From Stachybotrys elegans (taxonomy: Eukaryota > Ascomycota > Sordariomycetes > Hypocreales > Stachybotryaceae), in NCBI GenBank assembly GCA_020746835.1, contig JAGPNK010000008.1, forward strand, positions 1,364,001 to 1,428,000: a DNA stretch of 64,000 bases. The letters run 5' to 3'. Under the pieces are notes generated by a model. It did not search any database. It saw only the letters and a list, made by a program, of their open reading frames with translations, and was not told where the DNA came from. This document shows, in pieces, positions 32,037 to 43,888 of this stretch (the first letter of the stretch is position 1; every line of letters starts with the position of its first letter). The translations under genes were made by a program, and so were the position numbers.

Positions 32037-33483
32037 TTCTGTCTGCCGGTGACGAGAACAGAACAAAACAGGAAAGAGGAACAAGGGAGAAAAGCCCGCA
32101 GGAATAACAGTGCGATTTTTTTCACATGTTGAGGCTCGGGGAATACCGTAGGGATGAAAGGAGTTGTGAGGCACCCCATGCATGGGCGGATTTGACAACG
32201 GAGTTGGCCCAAACGCGCTCATCTGACCACCATCTAAAGACAGGAACTGGGTGCCAGCTTGCTGTGAAAGCGGTTGAGTGGGTGGATATCCATGTAACCG
32301 AAACCCACTCTCGAAATGAGAGATAAGGCTGGAAGGGGAAACCCCGAAACCCGTGTCAAGGTTGTTTGGAGCATTCGCGCTTCTGCTATTACTTTGGACA
32401 CTTGCTGTGTATTGTGTGTTACTTCGCATTGCAGCTATTCATGTTGTAAACTTTGACACATCTCTCCAACAAGCTACATGACTCGCAATCTCATTTCTGA
32501 AGTACTCTGTGGAATCTTCATCAGCCAAGAAGGTCATCTAGACTGCCGCTCGAGCCACAATAATACGATGTCGGACCCTGTTCGCGCCCAGCCAATCACT
32601 ACCAGATCTAGCCATCCAACCAACAAAAAGCCCCAGTGCTGTGACGGATCTGGACTGGACCTCGGCACGCGGCGATGAGGTGGCATGTCCAAGACGGAAC
32701 GCATTGGGCTAAGACCCGATAATCCTTCAGCCCTTGGTAGCGAATGGAGCCGCAACGTTAACCATGCCTGCTTGGCGCGGACTTCGGGACTTCGGTTTGC
32801 TCGCACGGGATTCATTACTGATTTGGCTCTCAGATCGTAAGAAAACGGCCACGCTAATAATTTCAAGGTTTTAAGCTACGCAATTCTTTATTTGCACAAC
32901 ACAAAGACCAAAGACCAGGATAGCCCAATGACACTATCGGCTTGCTACGGAACAACTCTCCTGAACAGGAATTCACATCTCCCCGAGAACTGAATAGACT
33001 TTGAACTCTAGTGCTGGTCCAAAAGGATGCCGATGATAGGTAGGTGAGAATGAACAGCGAGTGGTGAAGGGGTCACAGAACGGAGCAAGAGCTCGGTATT
33101 AAGAGTGTGTAAACAACGGCATTGTCCTATTGAACAGGAGGAATCATTGCATCAATTTAAATGAGAATCCCGATCAATCCATACATCATTCACTGTTGAG
33201 ATCATCGGTATGGATCGTCATCAGAGCAACTGTTGGACCCTTATGTTCACTGTAACTACACGAAGACATTGCACAGCATCACTTGATTTAAATGCCCCTT
33301 CATTTGGTGTTTTTTATATAACTTTGCGGCCATTGCGATAAACCTGTCGACCTAATCCCCGTGCTCCCGACCTCGTTGAACAAAGGCTGTTACACAAACA
33401 CCCCAAGACTTGACTCATTCTACACGTCTCCAGCTAGGAACACAAGTGCTTACCAAGGTATCTTTCGCAATCCCAGGAGCAAC
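32037..33483. other. intergenic, no gene seen
   Basis: Upstream region of the MFS gene plus sequence without recognisable genes. A TTTTTATATAA at about 33311-33322 may serve the small Cys-containing frame that starts at 33484. Confidence 0.4.
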
Positions 33484-33793
33484 ATGTGCTACAAGGGATA
33501 CCAATATGTGGCATTTGTGTGCGGCCACGTGGAGAAAAAAACGCCTGGTTTCTTCCGATGTCAGTTGCCCGTGGCGCGAAGGCTCACGTTGCCCCCTTGG
33601 CATTACCGAGCTGATAGCACCTTCACCGGAAAGAATGCCGTATTCTTGTTTCGGCGCGGAATGCCTGCAGGCGTTTTATTTTCGAAATGCTCGCTATGGT
33701 CACTACACCGAGATGGGAGTATGGGTTAGCAGACGGAATTCGACCAGTCGATACGTCCCGATTGTTGACAGGAATACATATTTCAACTACTAA
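33484..33793 (+). pseudogene. small Cys-rich gene with a frame break
   Basis: From ATG 33484 one frame reads MCYKGYQYVAFVCGHVEKKT, resembling the many fungal small proteins that begin M-C-x-x and have a CGH motif. Around 33560 the frame with family-like cysteine spacing (CPWREGSRCPLG, then YSCFGAECLQAFYF) is a different one that runs to the stop at 33791-33793. The first frame continues to 33729 without cysteine order. A 7-nt difference would reconnect them, too short for an intron, so a frameshift is more likely than splicing. No domain with known function was recognised. Confidence 0.35.
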
Positions 33794-34038
33794 GCAATTC
33801 AGGCAGTAGAAAGCATCCGACATCAACCATATGAAGAAGTATTTCACCGAGGGGGTTTCATTATAACTTAGAGGGAATAGAGGGATGACAACTGTGGGAA
33901 GATGGATCGAGGGAGAGATGCAGTCACGAGTACAATATTTGAAATAAGAGGTTCATGAATATACATTATCCTATTAGATCATATCATGCACATAATCGCC
34001 CATGCAACCAGAAACCCGACCAACACATCTGAAAGGCG

Positions 34039-35079
34039 TTATGCAAAGCCCTGCCAAAACACGACCGTCAGGCCGACAGCCAAGGGGACAGTGAGCGAAA
34101 GGGGCGTGGCAGGAGCCGAGTTCCTACCCCTTCTGCCGGAGCCCCCATTGCCATCGGTATCCGAGTCCTCAGAGACGGAGTCCTCAGAAACGGAGTCCTC
34201 AGAAACGGAGTCATTGGAAACATTGGTCGAGTCATCGTCGCCATCATCGCTCGAGTTCTCAGACGTGGCGGGACCTCCGGTGCGACTAGGCTCAGAGTTG
34301 TCAGAATCTCCGGTGCGACTGGGAGACTCAGAATCGCTGACGGCTGCAGTGCTTCTCGAAGGTGACCTAGAAGCGGAAGGAGAAACACGAGGGGGCCTGG
34401 GGCAAGTGTTGTTGTACACATACTGCTCCGGGGCGTCACCACCGCAAGTGCCTGCAGCCTCGGGGTCGTATTTGCCGTCTGGATACATCCAGCAAGAGCC
34501 GGAAGCGTGGGGCGAATTGCTGGGGTTGTGCGGGTTGAATACCACAAAGGCGCATTCGTCGGACTCTGCGCACTGCCTCAGGCAGTTCGATGCACTCAAG
34601 CTAGCGGAACAAGAATTGATGCAGTCCCCAGGTGGTGGGTAGTCGCAGACTGCAGCAACGGCCGAGGGCGACGCAGTGGCCGCGCAGCCAGAAGGTTCAG
34701 TAGGTGTGCCGGCGCACGTAGGCTTGCCGTAGACCTGCAGCGACAGGTCGCCGCAGGCTTCGCTGCCGAGGCTCGGGTCGAATGATTCATCGGGATACAG
34801 CCAGCAGGTGCCGACGCCGGTGTAGGGGTTGCCAAGCCTGAAGATGACAAAGTTGCAGGGCTGATGCTCGTTGCAGTACTCGAGACAGTGATCCCGGCCG
34901 CTACTGGCGACGGCGAACTCGGGGCCGGGCTCCTTGTAGTCGCAGATGGTGGCGATGAGGGAAGCGGTGCAGCTTGGCGCGGCGTTGGTGGCTGTGGGCG
35001 AGGGTTCTGTGGGCTGCGCAAGGACTGCTGGAGCAAGCAAGAGGGCGGCCGAGGCCCCAAAAGAGTGACTAAACTTCAT
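34039..35079 (-). CDS. secreted PAN/apple-like protein, probably GPI-anchored
   Basis: Single exon, 346 residues. A signal peptide (to about residue 21) is followed by two similar Cys-rich modules (about residues 45-125 and 140-240), each with the pattern C..C..CNFVIF/CAFVVF...CW.YPD, resembling PAN/apple or WSC-like carbohydrate- or protein-binding modules. A Ser/Thr-rich stalk follows, containing a tandem VSEDS repeat encoded by a 15-bp unit at about 34165-34215, then a hydrophobic C-terminus (LSLTVPLAVGLTVVFWQGF) typical of a GPI signal. It is probably a cell-wall or surface protein. Repeat-copy variation is expected between strains. The exact domain name is uncertain. Confidence 0.8.
   Translation of the reverse strand: MKFSHSFGASAALLLAPAVLAQPTEPSPTATNAAPSCTASLIATICDYKEPGPEFAVASSGRDHCLEYCNEHQPCNFVIFRLGNPYTGVGTCWLYPDESFDPSLGSEACGDLSLQVYGKPTCAGTPTEPSGCAATASPSAVAAVCDYPPPGDCINSCSASLSASNCLRQCAESDECAFVVFNPHNPSNSPHASGSCWMYPDGKYDPEAAGTCGGDAPEQYVYNNTCPRPPRVSPSASRSPSRSTAAVSDSESPSRTGDSDNSEPSRTGGPATSENSSDDGDDDSTNVSNDSVSEDSVSEDSVSEDSDTDGNGGSGRRGRNSAPATPLSLTVPLAVGLTVVFWQGFA
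34165..34215. repeat. in-frame 15-bp tandem repeat (VSEDS units)
   Basis: Three to four near-perfect copies of a 15-bp unit (gagtcctcagaaacg-like) in the stalk of the PAN/apple-like protein. The unit length is a multiple of three, so copy changes would only shorten or lengthen the stalk. Confidence 0.75.
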
Positions 35080-36561
35080 TGTAGCGAGTGTGGTTGATTC
35101 AAAGCGAGCGTGTGTATTGGAGAGCGAGCGTGTGTGAGTAGGTTGGGACCGATCTCAAGGGGCTCAGTCTTGGGGGGATCGTGAGATTATTTAACAGGAT
35201 TAGACCCTCCTGCATTGGGCATGGAAGCATGGGGTTCTAGGCTTCAGCATGCCTATTTACGGTTACAGACGGTCCGTATGATTGGCGGGGGATCATCGCC
35301 AAGCCCTCTAATTTGCTTGTATTGACCAAAGATCCTCAGGCCCTTGTACGTAAACCAGCCTTTTGGCCCCCAACGGCTAGGCCGGCTTCATCTTGCTCCG
35401 TAGACTCGTGCGGGATCCTGCGATAGAAAAGGGAAAATGGTCCGGTTTGCAAAGCCTCTCTCTACCGTGGTACCACTGGGTGATTGGTTTCCAGCCTAGT
35501 AGAAGGGAAAGACCTTTCCCATATTCAACAAGCGGTATAGGTTGTTGCAAGAGGCTAGTTCATGCAGCCATAGCCTCTCCCCAGCCCTTTGATCCATCTC
35601 CGCTACCCTTGAACATTGTGGCAGTGCCCGTATCGTATTGCTCACTGCAGCTTCGTATATCGTCGCATGCATGTATTAAGCACCTGTCTGGAAAGCCCGC
35701 CATTCTGCCTACTTGGATCTCCATTTCAAGTTGCTCTGCAACGAGTTGAGCGTAGCAGTACCAGACAATGAGGTGACAGGTTCTGCTGCTGGTTCTCGCT
35801 ACTGCAGTTCCAAAAGCAGTCGTGTCCTGCCATAGCTTGCTTGGCCAACCGATGCGATAACAATCCCTATGAAGAAGAAGTTGTGGTACACCAACGGAAT
35901 GAAAAGGATTTACCAGAACGTCGAGTTCTTGTGTTGAGAATATCGACCGGCCAGGCTTTCCGATTCATTCCAATTAGTTGAGTCCCGAGTCTCGTGTTGT
36001 ACTGCACTTACAATATTGAGGAAGGGTTAGCGCCAATCGGTATTTACAGGTATTCAAGTCCGATTCTGAATGAGTCTTTCTTCGGTCTGCAGCGTGCTAG
36101 GCTGCTATGAGGGAAAACGTGGATGATTGTCGGGTCGGAAAAGAGAAGCAAAGGTGTTGCCCTCCTGATCTAGGCTGCGAAAGCGCAGAAAACAAAATAA
36201 ATCAGAGGCCCCTACCCTCCTGCCCCTCCCCAACCTCTGCCGATAATTCGGAACCGCTTGAAACTTGATACTCACTGCAAGAGAATGTGGAAACCCCTCG
36301 CCTGAAAGACATCGGTTACTGCTCCACGACTAATCACAAGCATAAGGATGAATAAAGACCCAAATGAGGAGGAGCAGGAGGAGAACGTGGTTCGCCAGAT
36401 CCCTGGTAGGGAAATGGCCACCATTGCCCAACAACCGCCCTTGGCCTTTGTTTCACTAGGTACTGTCGTGTTGGACGAGCTGCGTGGTCCGACTCTACCC
36501 TAAGTTGGCTGACAAGAGACCTCGAATCCTCCTACGCATCCCCGCTACCCTTTCTTTCACC
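35080..36561. other. intergenic, no gene seen
   Basis: Holds the promoter of the PAN/apple gene and the 3' flank of the small secreted gene. A 118-codon frame at 35393-35749 shows no protein-like features. Confidence 0.4.
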
Positions 36562-36939
36562 TCAGACCCTCTCAATCCACTTTCCAACGACCGAGTTCTC
36601 AATAGTACGGCAGCTGTTCTGTTCGTGTCCTGCCGTCTTGACAACTTGGCAAATACAGTAGTACAGAGCCTCGTTATCGTTCCATGTACGCTGTCCTCCG
36701 TCGCAAACCCTCACAGCGCTGGTCTCGTCCATATAGGCCCTGAATGACCTGGCATCTTTCTCTGGTGGCGCAGGCAGATCACATTCAGCCCACGTGATGG
36801 GATTGGCATCTCCATTCTGAGAGCCTTGGAAATCTTGGCAGTTCTCGTCCGAGTACCAGTCGATCTGCCAGGCCGTAGCGAGAGGAACAGAAACAGCCAA
36901 ATACGCAACGCCAAGGGCCCTCAGGTTCATGGCAAGCAT
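36562..36939 (-). CDS. small secreted cysteine-containing protein
   Basis: Single exon, 125 residues from the first of two nearby ATGs (36939; the second, 36930, is equally plausible). A signal peptide ends near AWQ (residue ~24). The mature part has six cysteines, starts with WQIDWYSDENC, and resembles the many small fungal secreted proteins of unknown function beginning with a W-x-x-x-x-Y/F-x-D-x-x-C turn. There is no known catalytic motif. It is a reasonable effector or surface-active candidate by size and cysteines only. Confidence 0.7.
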   Translation of the reverse strand: MLAMNLRALGVAYLAVSVPLATAWQIDWYSDENCQDFQGSQNGDANPITWAECDLPAPPEKDARSFRAYMDETSAVRVCDGGQRTWNDNEALYYCICQVVKTAGHEQNSCRTIENSVVGKWIERV

Positions 36940-38049
36940 GGCTAGAGTCTGTCAGTATCAATGGGGGTTAGAGCAATTTGGACAAAGAACCTTCGGTGCT
37001 TATAAGAGGAATGGTGGAAGAGATAGAAGAGTATTTGGAGCGGTTTATGTGAATGGTGAAGTTCAAAGGCAGTCCCGGGACATCCATTTCATTTATGCTT
37101 CTCCCCTGCTTACAGCCTTTTCACCTAAGAGATCTAAATTATGCTATTCATGATCGTGATCGTGGCAAGACATTCCGAAGGCCTTGGAGTCAATACGAAA
37201 CATATCACGTCACCCTGATGATCAATACGAGGGATCATGGTCCACAACTCTCAGTAGTCCTTGGTTGTTCAGGAATTCGGAGTTCCGCGCACTACACAGT
37301 CAGGTCAGCAAGAGGAAAATGGATCGTTACAGCCAATGCTGGTCCTCGCAACAGACGCATCGTTGCTAGGGAAGGGTGATCCTCTCCCAGATCGGGAAGG
37401 TGACGGTGGTCAGTAGATTGCAATCATGTGGAAATCCACGATCCTTTGCCCAATGGGATAGAGATCAGTCATATTGAGCAGACCGAAAGAACCCGGCAAA
37501 CGAGCAAGAACTTGGGCACAAACAAAGGCAGGGGTGATCACGTTTTCTGAGGTGAGCACTAGACATGTGAAGAAAAGTTGCCGAAAGAGCTGTACATGAA
37601 GCTGTCTATCAGAAATAATCCACTTGCTATATTGGCTACTGTTTGTTTCTTGTTGCAGGTTGGCAAGTGTAGAGTTGAAGTGCAGATGATGGTTGTCTTC
37701 AACCTGTCGGGATGACTCTGCGGGCGCTGATCTCTGTCATACGGCGAAGCCCATACAAGCCAAATGTGCGTATTGCCTTCTATCCCTAATTCCAATATCT
37801 TGGCTGCATTTTGACAAGCAGATGTTATGGTGTTGGAGAACATGACCATTAAGCCGACGAGCTTAAACCCACACTCCAGAGTCTCTGTAATAGCGTGGAA
37901 GGAATTATATCTGTGCCTGTGCATCGCGTAGATTGAAAAACTGGCCAGGCACACCGCTCGGGAGTCAAGCTGTGTGTTGACGCGCACAGAATCCGCTCCG
38001 TTACTCGGAGTGATCAACCCTGACCATATGCAGCCTTTGTGTCAATTCC
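36940..38049. other. intergenic, no gene seen
   Basis: A 152-codon minus frame (37559-38017) opens with TTG and has no recognisable domain. The remainder shows nothing interpretable. Confidence 0.4.
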
Positions 38050-39824
38050 TTACGCAATCTCATCAGGGAAGCGGATCTCTCGGGCACGTGGAGAGTTACC
38101 TGAACTTGGTACAATGCTTGCGTTGGCTGGCGTAGCCCTCAATGGGCGACCGCCTGTTATGACTATCGGGCCACGAGGTGGTCGAGTCTGAGGTGCAGCA
38201 TCGTCTCCGCCGAGCTTGGAGAGCCAACGTCCTATGATGGGCATTCTTCGGCGGCGTTCGACGGAGCGAGCATCGTCACTCAAGCTTTCACTGACCACGC
38301 GACTAAGCGTTCGTGGAGCGAGATAACCAAGCTTTCCAACAGGGATGCTGAGACCGTGGACCACCTAGGGGTATGTTTTGTCAGTGACGAGTGACGTGTC
38401 GCAATAGTAATCCAACTTACAACACTGCAAACGACTAGAAACCAGACAATAACACGGATCATTCCTCCCAAGTCGCGCACATCAGCGCGGGGGTTCTGAT
38501 CGTTGTCGCCAAGATACTTCTCTATAAAATCCAGGCTGATGAACAAATAAAAGACAGCTGATACGCCAATAGGGCCAAAGAACCCAACAAAGACGGCCTG
38601 CTTGACTTCCTCAATTTGATGGATGTACTGGTGCATGGCAAAGATCCAGGGCAACCTCCGTAGAAGTAGAACCAGCAAGCCAAGCAAAGCAAGCTGCCAT
38701 GAAGCAATAATGGGATTATTTCCAAACATGGGCCATGGGATGACGGCGCCGTACCAAAGAAAGATGGTGACGTTGAGGAGCATGTCGATGGTAGGCTGCA
38801 AAGAATCATCCTTGGTTTCGAGTCGGAACCAGTCATCCCATGTAAACGTGTTGCCGGCAATGAAGCAAGCCAGCACGTCGTCTGTTCCAATCAAACCGCA
38901 TGTCCCTAGGACAAACAAGGCGAGGGATATAGCGAAGACCAAGAAGCTCTCTCGGTCGACGTAGTTGCGCTCCTCGCACCAGTGAAGGAGCTCCTTGCTC
39001 ACCCAACCAACCACGGCGCCATACAAAATGCTGAGCAGGATCGTGTATCCCCACGTAAAGGCGAACCAGAGGCCAAAAGCATCACCAACACCACCAGATG
39101 TTGCTCCTGAACCGATGTACTTGATAAGGTAGAGCGCAAAGAAGAGGAACGGGTAGCCCAGACCGTCGTTGGCCCCGGATTCAGCGACGATGAGGTCCTG
39201 TAGAGGCTTGGGGATGTTGTGATCCGCAAACTTTCCCTTGACTATGACGGCTGAAAGTACGGGGTCAGTAGGCGTTACGCAAGCACCGACGGCGAGAGCA
39301 TGCAGAAAGCTCGGCCGCCCGGTGAGAGCCCAAACAAGCACGCTCGTGGCCAGCCACATGCACGTCATTCCAGGCATGACGAGGAGAAGAATTGCTTTCC
39401 ATTCTCTGAGAAGGTACTTGCTCGGCAGCTGCACGCCCGCGAGAACGAGTTGCACGCCAAGCACCAACCTGGAGAAATTGAGCGTGATTGCGTCGAGATG
39501 ATGCTGGCAATCGGTCTCTCCCCCGCATCGAGCGTAGTCATTGGGGCGAATGAAGTTGGCGCCGTGAGGGCCGAAAGCGACGCCTGCCAGCAGCGCAATA
39601 ACTGTCGTTGAACTCGCGTGTCAGTTTGTAGAAGAATAGGTCACATTGAGTTAATGCCAGGGGACAATGGAGAAGGTAACCAACGTACGAGCCTCGGAGA
39701 GGTAGTAGTGCTCCTTTACAAGGTAAGAAACTAGACCAAAGAGAGATATAAAGCCTCCCAAGAATGCAACGACGATGTTGAAGTTTGTAAGCTGCAAGGG
39801 AATCGCCCATATGCTTTCTTGCAT
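38050..39824 (-). CDS. Nha1-type Na+(K+)/H+ antiporter
   Basis: Three exons, 39824-39689, 39601-38421 and 38364-38050; 543 residues. The protein has about 12 hydrophobic helices and the fungal Nha1 signatures TPTDPVLSAVIVKGKFADHN, AESGANDGLGYPF and GTDDVLACFIAGN; the adjacent aspartates in TDDVL are the transport residues of CPA1 antiporters. It should exchange Na+ or K+ for H+ at the plasma membrane for salt and pH homeostasis. The cytoplasmic tail is about 110 residues, much shorter than yeast Nha1, ending in a basic/Pro-rich segment. It precedes the ENA-type ATPase on the same strand, with a 652-bp gap. Splice phases and family are clear. Confidence 0.93.
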
Positions 39825-40476
39825 AGCGAGGGGAGTAACTCAGAGGTTCTGCAGTAATTAGGTGTTTTGATGGATCGTTCACCAACAACGGGCGTGTAGC
39901 GAGGAATTCTCGTCAAAGGCTTAGCTCTTCTAGCGCTTCGTTTTACGTAACTTCTGGGGGAAGGGATGGAGTGGCCAGATATTGAGGTCAAAAAGGATGG
40001 TTCTGCGAAGCAGAGAGGCGGAGTTTGCAGCATGGGCTAATAGCCCTTGTGGTAGAGTCAAGCATTTGCGTGTGATGTAGCATCACTCGTTCCGGCAATC
40101 CGGGTAGACGGGAGACGTAACGAAGTCTAATACGCAATTCCGTTTAGCCGGATGCGGCCAATTAGAAGCTCGACATACTAACGCAAGCATTCGATCAATC
40201 CAGGAGAAAGCGGATGGATCTGTTTGTTGGGCGAATCATGAAGAAGCAAAGCGGTAGCCGGAAGATGGTGTGTATGAATTGGGAGTGGACATGGGTGCGA
40301 TTGTCAAGAGTGCGGCTGGCGGCCTCCTGGAAATGGGTCTGGGTGGCGACGGTAGAAGTCCGCATTGAGGCCGAGAGAACATGGCAGTGCCCAGAAATGA
40401 ATGGTATGTCGCCGGCTCTAAGTCTAGGCGCTATCTCTATTCTATTCCTTAACTCCTGGGTCACACCCCAACCTTG
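39825..40476. promoter_or_regulatory. gap between Nha1 and ENA genes
   Basis: Contains the Nha1 promoter and the ENA 3' flank. No gene was recognised; a control site could not be assigned. Confidence 0.4.
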
Positions 40477-43400
40477 CTAGATCTCGGTCTTCTTCTCGTT
40501 TTGTCCACTCTCGTCATTGTTGATACTGGAGGCTGACCCAAAGTAGCGGCCAAAGACGCGAGCCTCAACATCCTGCGAGTTCCAATGCTCACCATGCGTC
40601 TTCTGCAACTGGCGACGGAAGTAGATCCTCTTCGCCCACTTCCATGACTCAACGCCGGCGAAAAAGAGACCGGAGGCAATAAACACAATGCCCCATTCCC
40701 ACGAAATCCCCACATGTCTGAAGACTGTCGTGTTGAGTGTCGGGATGTAGATGAGGGGGAACAGCGTCACGAAACCCAGAATGATGGCCCAGAAGAGGAA
40801 TTGGTTCCGCCACACATCAAACATCCACTGTGTGAGATAGCGCTTCGAGTCTGGCTGCATGCGGAAGAAGGACCGTCTCATGTCAATCATCTCCCAAGCC
40901 AGGAAGAGGGCAAACCATGTTAAGCAAGCAAAGGTAGTTGCGCGGGCTCGGTACACCAAGGTGCACGATTCCGAGAAGCCTTCGTTGCAACGCTCGCCTA
41001 GGTTTCCATCACCAAAGCCAAACACCACTAGGGTGAAGCTGGCGAGACACAAAAGCGTGATCCAGAGACCATACACAACCATGTCGACCAGGAACTCTTT
41101 GGTGAAGATTCCCGACTTGAGAGACTGCGGCGGCCGATGGAGAATGTCTGGGACTGCGCGCTCAAAGCCGAGACCCATGTCGGGGAGGCCCGAGGTGGCC
41201 ATGATGATCCAAACCACCTGGACGGGCGACAGCGGGAAGACGGAAAGGCCGCTCTCATCTTGGAAAGCGAGGCCGACGAGAAGAGTGCCGGCTTGAGCAA
41301 CATTTTCGGCGAGCACATGGAGGACGAACTTTTGGATGTTATCGAAGATGCGACGGCCTTCTTCGATGGCCGCCAGGATCGACGCGAAATTATCATCGGA
41401 TAGAACAATATCGGAAGCATCCTACATTGTCAGCCAAATTTCCGCATTGTTAAACCTTGGGGAAGCAATACTTACCTTGGCAACATCGGAGCCTGCCATA
41501 CCCATGGCGATACCAACATCTGCTCTCCGAAGAGACGGGGAGTCGTTGACGCCATCGCCAGTCTGGAACAATTAGCATGCGACAACAAAGGCTGAGAAGG
41601 CGCAGGGCTGGGAATTACCATGGCACAGAACCGCCCGCGGCGATGGAGCGCTTCAATCATGCGAACTTTGGTGCTGGGGGCACATCGAGCAATAACAAGT
41701 GGTAGCAGGGGGAGATCATCAACTTCATCGTCGGAGAGACTGTCGAACTTGGCCGCCGTCATCACCATCGTGTTGGCAACGTCTTGCGCGACAAGATGCA
41801 TTTTGGAGGGCAGGATTCCCACCTCGATTGCAATGGCCTTGGCAGTCTCGGGGTGGTCTCCGGTCAGCATGTGAACTTCAATACCGGCTTCGTGACACTG
41901 TCTGACAGCGGGTGCCGACTCGGGACGAGGGGGATCGTAAAGACCGACGAGGCCGCGGAAGATCAAGTCGCTTTCCACAGAGGCTCTGTCAATCTCGGCT
42001 TGGCCTTCCGGGGGCGTGAAACCCGTCATGGGTTTGCTTGCAAGGGCCAGGACGCGGAGTCCTAGACTTGCGAGTGCCTCCATGTTCTTCAAGATGTCTT
42101 GGTGAATGTCTTCAACATCCGCAAGCTCCCCGGAGGCGCTGGGAGCATACTTGGTGCACGCCTGGATGACGCGCTCGACGGCTCCCTTGGTGAAGGCGTG
42201 GTACTCTCCAGACTTGTGCTGCATGACGACCGACATACGCTTGACGTCGGAGTCAAAGGGAAGTTCTGCCACATCGCTCCATTCGCTCTCTTCAGCTTTG
42301 GTAGAAAGAGCACTTCGGTCCCAGCCAAAGCGGCTTGCCAGTACCTGGATTGCGATTTCGGTTGGATCGCCACGAGCCTCCCACTTGCCTTCTGGCGACT
42401 TGCTGACGCGAGCCAAGTTGGCCAGACAGGCGACATTGAGAAACTCCTTCAAGCCTGAGCTCTTGGCGCCACCGGCGACTTGCTGGCTAGCATCGACAAT
42501 CTCGCCACAGGCTGCTCCGGCGGCTTTGAGGTCGATGTTTTGGGGAGCGTCTTGATGGAAGCGAACGTCGCCGACAGTGGGATCAAATGCCGACGTCGAG
42601 TTCTCGACCGTAAACGTGCCCATCGAGGGAATCCAGGCACCGCGCGCAACCATCTTGCCCTGGGTAAGTGTACCGGTCTTATCGGAGCAAATGTCCGTTA
42701 CTGCGCCGAGGGCTTCCAAGGACTTGAGGTTCCGGACAATGACGTTCCTCTTGACCATGCGCTTTGTACCAGCCGCCATGGTAATTGTCAAGACGACAAC
42801 TAGACTGGCCGGGATCATAGAGAGACCTGTGGCAACCGCGTAGATGATGACCTCCTGCGTCGCGTTGAAGCGGTTCGCAGCCAGAACAATAATGGCGCAG
42901 AGGACGGCGATGAAGAAAAGCAGAACTGCCAGCTTCGATAGCTTCTTCTGAAGCGGCGTTCCGACATTGAGGCCGAGAAAACGACCAACAGCGTCCGTGG
43001 CGGTCAGCGTCCAGGCTTCGGCGTAGCGGTGCGGCTTTGCACGACCATTGGGGCCGCGCTTCTTGACAGGGCGCACGCGCGTCTCCTTCTCGCGGAGCTG
43101 GGCGGCAATCGCTCCGATCTCGGTATAGACGCCCGTGGCGAAGACGATGCCTTTGGCGCGGCCCTTGGTGACGTTGGAAGAGCTGTAGGCGACGTTGAGA
43201 CGGTCGCCGGGTCCGGTCGCTTCCTCGAAGGTTGCGGTCTCATTCTTGCGCACGGGGAGGGATTCGCCGGTGAGGAGGGCTTCGTCGGTCTCGAAATTGA
43301 CGGCGTCAAAGACACTTGAAGATGTTAGCAAAGGACGAGATGTTGGTGACTGGGAAGTCAATTGTACCGAATGTCAGCGGGAATGGTGTCTCCCGTCTTG

Positions 43401-43888
43401 AGTTCAATCAGGTCACCAGGGACAATCTCCGATGAGGCGACAACCTTGGACTCGCCATCGCGGACCACATTGGCGGTGGGAGAGCTCAGCGATCGGAGTG
43501 AATCCATGGTTTTCTCAGCAGACCATTCCTGGAAGAAGCCGACGACAATGTTCAGCAGAATGACAAAGGTGACAACGCCGCCTTCGATCCACGATTGAAT
43601 GCCATAGCTGACAGCCATTGCGAGGATCAGGACCATGGTCATGGCGTTGGCGACCTGGGCAATGAGAATGCGCATAACGGATACCCCTTCTGCCTCTCCT
43701 AGATCATTGTTCCCGAACTCGGTGAGGCGGCGCGCGGCCTCGTCGGGGGATAGGCCGGACTGCGCATTCGCTCCAAGTTCTTCCGTGACTTGGGCGAGAG
43801 AGAGACAGTGCGCCGGCAACGACATTGGCTTGTTGGACTGGCCGCTGACATGGCCCTCATCGGGCTGCTTGGCCTTGTTGGAACCCAT
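40477..43888 (-). CDS. ENA-type P-type Na+/K+-efflux ATPase
   Basis: Four exons, 43888-43368, 43314-41619, 41562-41476 and 41421-40477; 1082 residues, normal for fungal ENA (type IID). The N-terminal cation-ATPase region, the actuator LTGES (~188-192), phosphorylation motif [14 protein letters not shown] with Asp385, the KGAVERV nucleotide-binding block, and the hinge [21 protein letters not shown] (the last encoded in the short 87-nt third exon) are present, followed by the C-terminal helix bundle. The enzyme should pump Na+ and/or K+ out across the plasma membrane, especially at alkaline pH. The start at 43888 is the first in-frame ATG. It lies in tandem with the Nha1 antiporter. Confidence 0.94.

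Noticed and set aside
37559..38017. 152-codon minus frame downstream of the Nha1 gene
   Set aside because: It opens with TTG; in-frame ATGs lie far inside and no domain is visible.
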